Positions 5,326-5,326 of a DNA stretch of 5,326 nt are shown piece by piece (position 1 is the stretch's first letter; each line of letters opens with the position of its first letter). Source of the DNA: CAZIMM01 sp964540415 (lineage in GTDB: Bacteria; Bacillota; Clostridia; Oscillospirales; Acutalibacteraceae). The notes beneath the pieces were generated by a model, which did no database searches, was not told where the DNA came from, and was given only the letters and a program-made list of their open reading frames with translations. The stretch is from assembly GCA_964540415.1 (NCBI GenBank), contig CAZIMM010000122.1, positions 1 through 5,326 on the forward strand, written 5' to 3'. The position numbers were made by a program, and so were the translations under genes.

Positions 5326-5326
5326 G

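Overview
The window looks like chromosomal DNA of an anaerobic, moderately AT-rich Gram-positive, most likely a member of the Clostridia. The reasons are purine-rich Shine-Dalgarno sequences (AGGAGG, GAGAGG), tightly packed and overlapping genes, a molybdopterin molybdenumtransferase fused to a periplasmic-binding-protein-like domain (an architecture known from clostridia and archaea), and a stand-alone ferredoxin:thioredoxin reductase-like catalytic subunit. No species can be named from the sequence alone.

Left part (1-922). The C-terminal DNA-binding domain of a Crp/Fnr-family regulator enters from the left edge on the + strand. It ends tail-to-tail, with a 9-base overlap, against a two-gene - strand unit: a small ferredoxin:thioredoxin reductase-like Fe-S protein followed by thioredoxin. 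This pair has its own extended -10 promoter. An inverted repeat of the half-site type expected for a Crp-like regulator lies just upstream, centred near -41 of the predicted start site. Together the pair could move electrons from ferredoxin through a [4Fe-4S]/disulfide centre to thioredoxin and on to protein thiols.

Middle (764-1042) is a 279-base gene-free stretch. It holds the promoter above and a GC-rich hairpin terminator at about 895-922 that closes the next - strand operon. The AT-rich remainder (923-1042) shows nothing else I can support.

Right part (1043-5326) is one - strand operon for molybdenum (or tungsten) cofactor synthesis. In transcription order it reads: a moeA paralogue whose 5' end is outside the window, a 625-residue MoeA-PBP fusion, moaC, moaA and a small MOSC-domain protein. 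Neighbours are separated by 9 bases or less or overlap (4-base ATGA, 8-base overlap), so translation is probably coupled. MoaA and MoaC turn GTP into cyclic pyranopterin monophosphate, the MoeA proteins insert the metal into molybdopterin, and the MOSC protein may act on or carry the finished cofactor. The genes for molybdopterin synthase (moaD/moaE), MoaB/Mog and the molybdate transporter are not visible here and may lie upstream beyond the right edge.

The best candidates for a second look are the spacing of the cysteine pairs in the FTR-like protein, the tandem MoeA paralogues of which only one carries the binding-protein domain, and the possible Crp/Fnr control of the ftr-trx pair.
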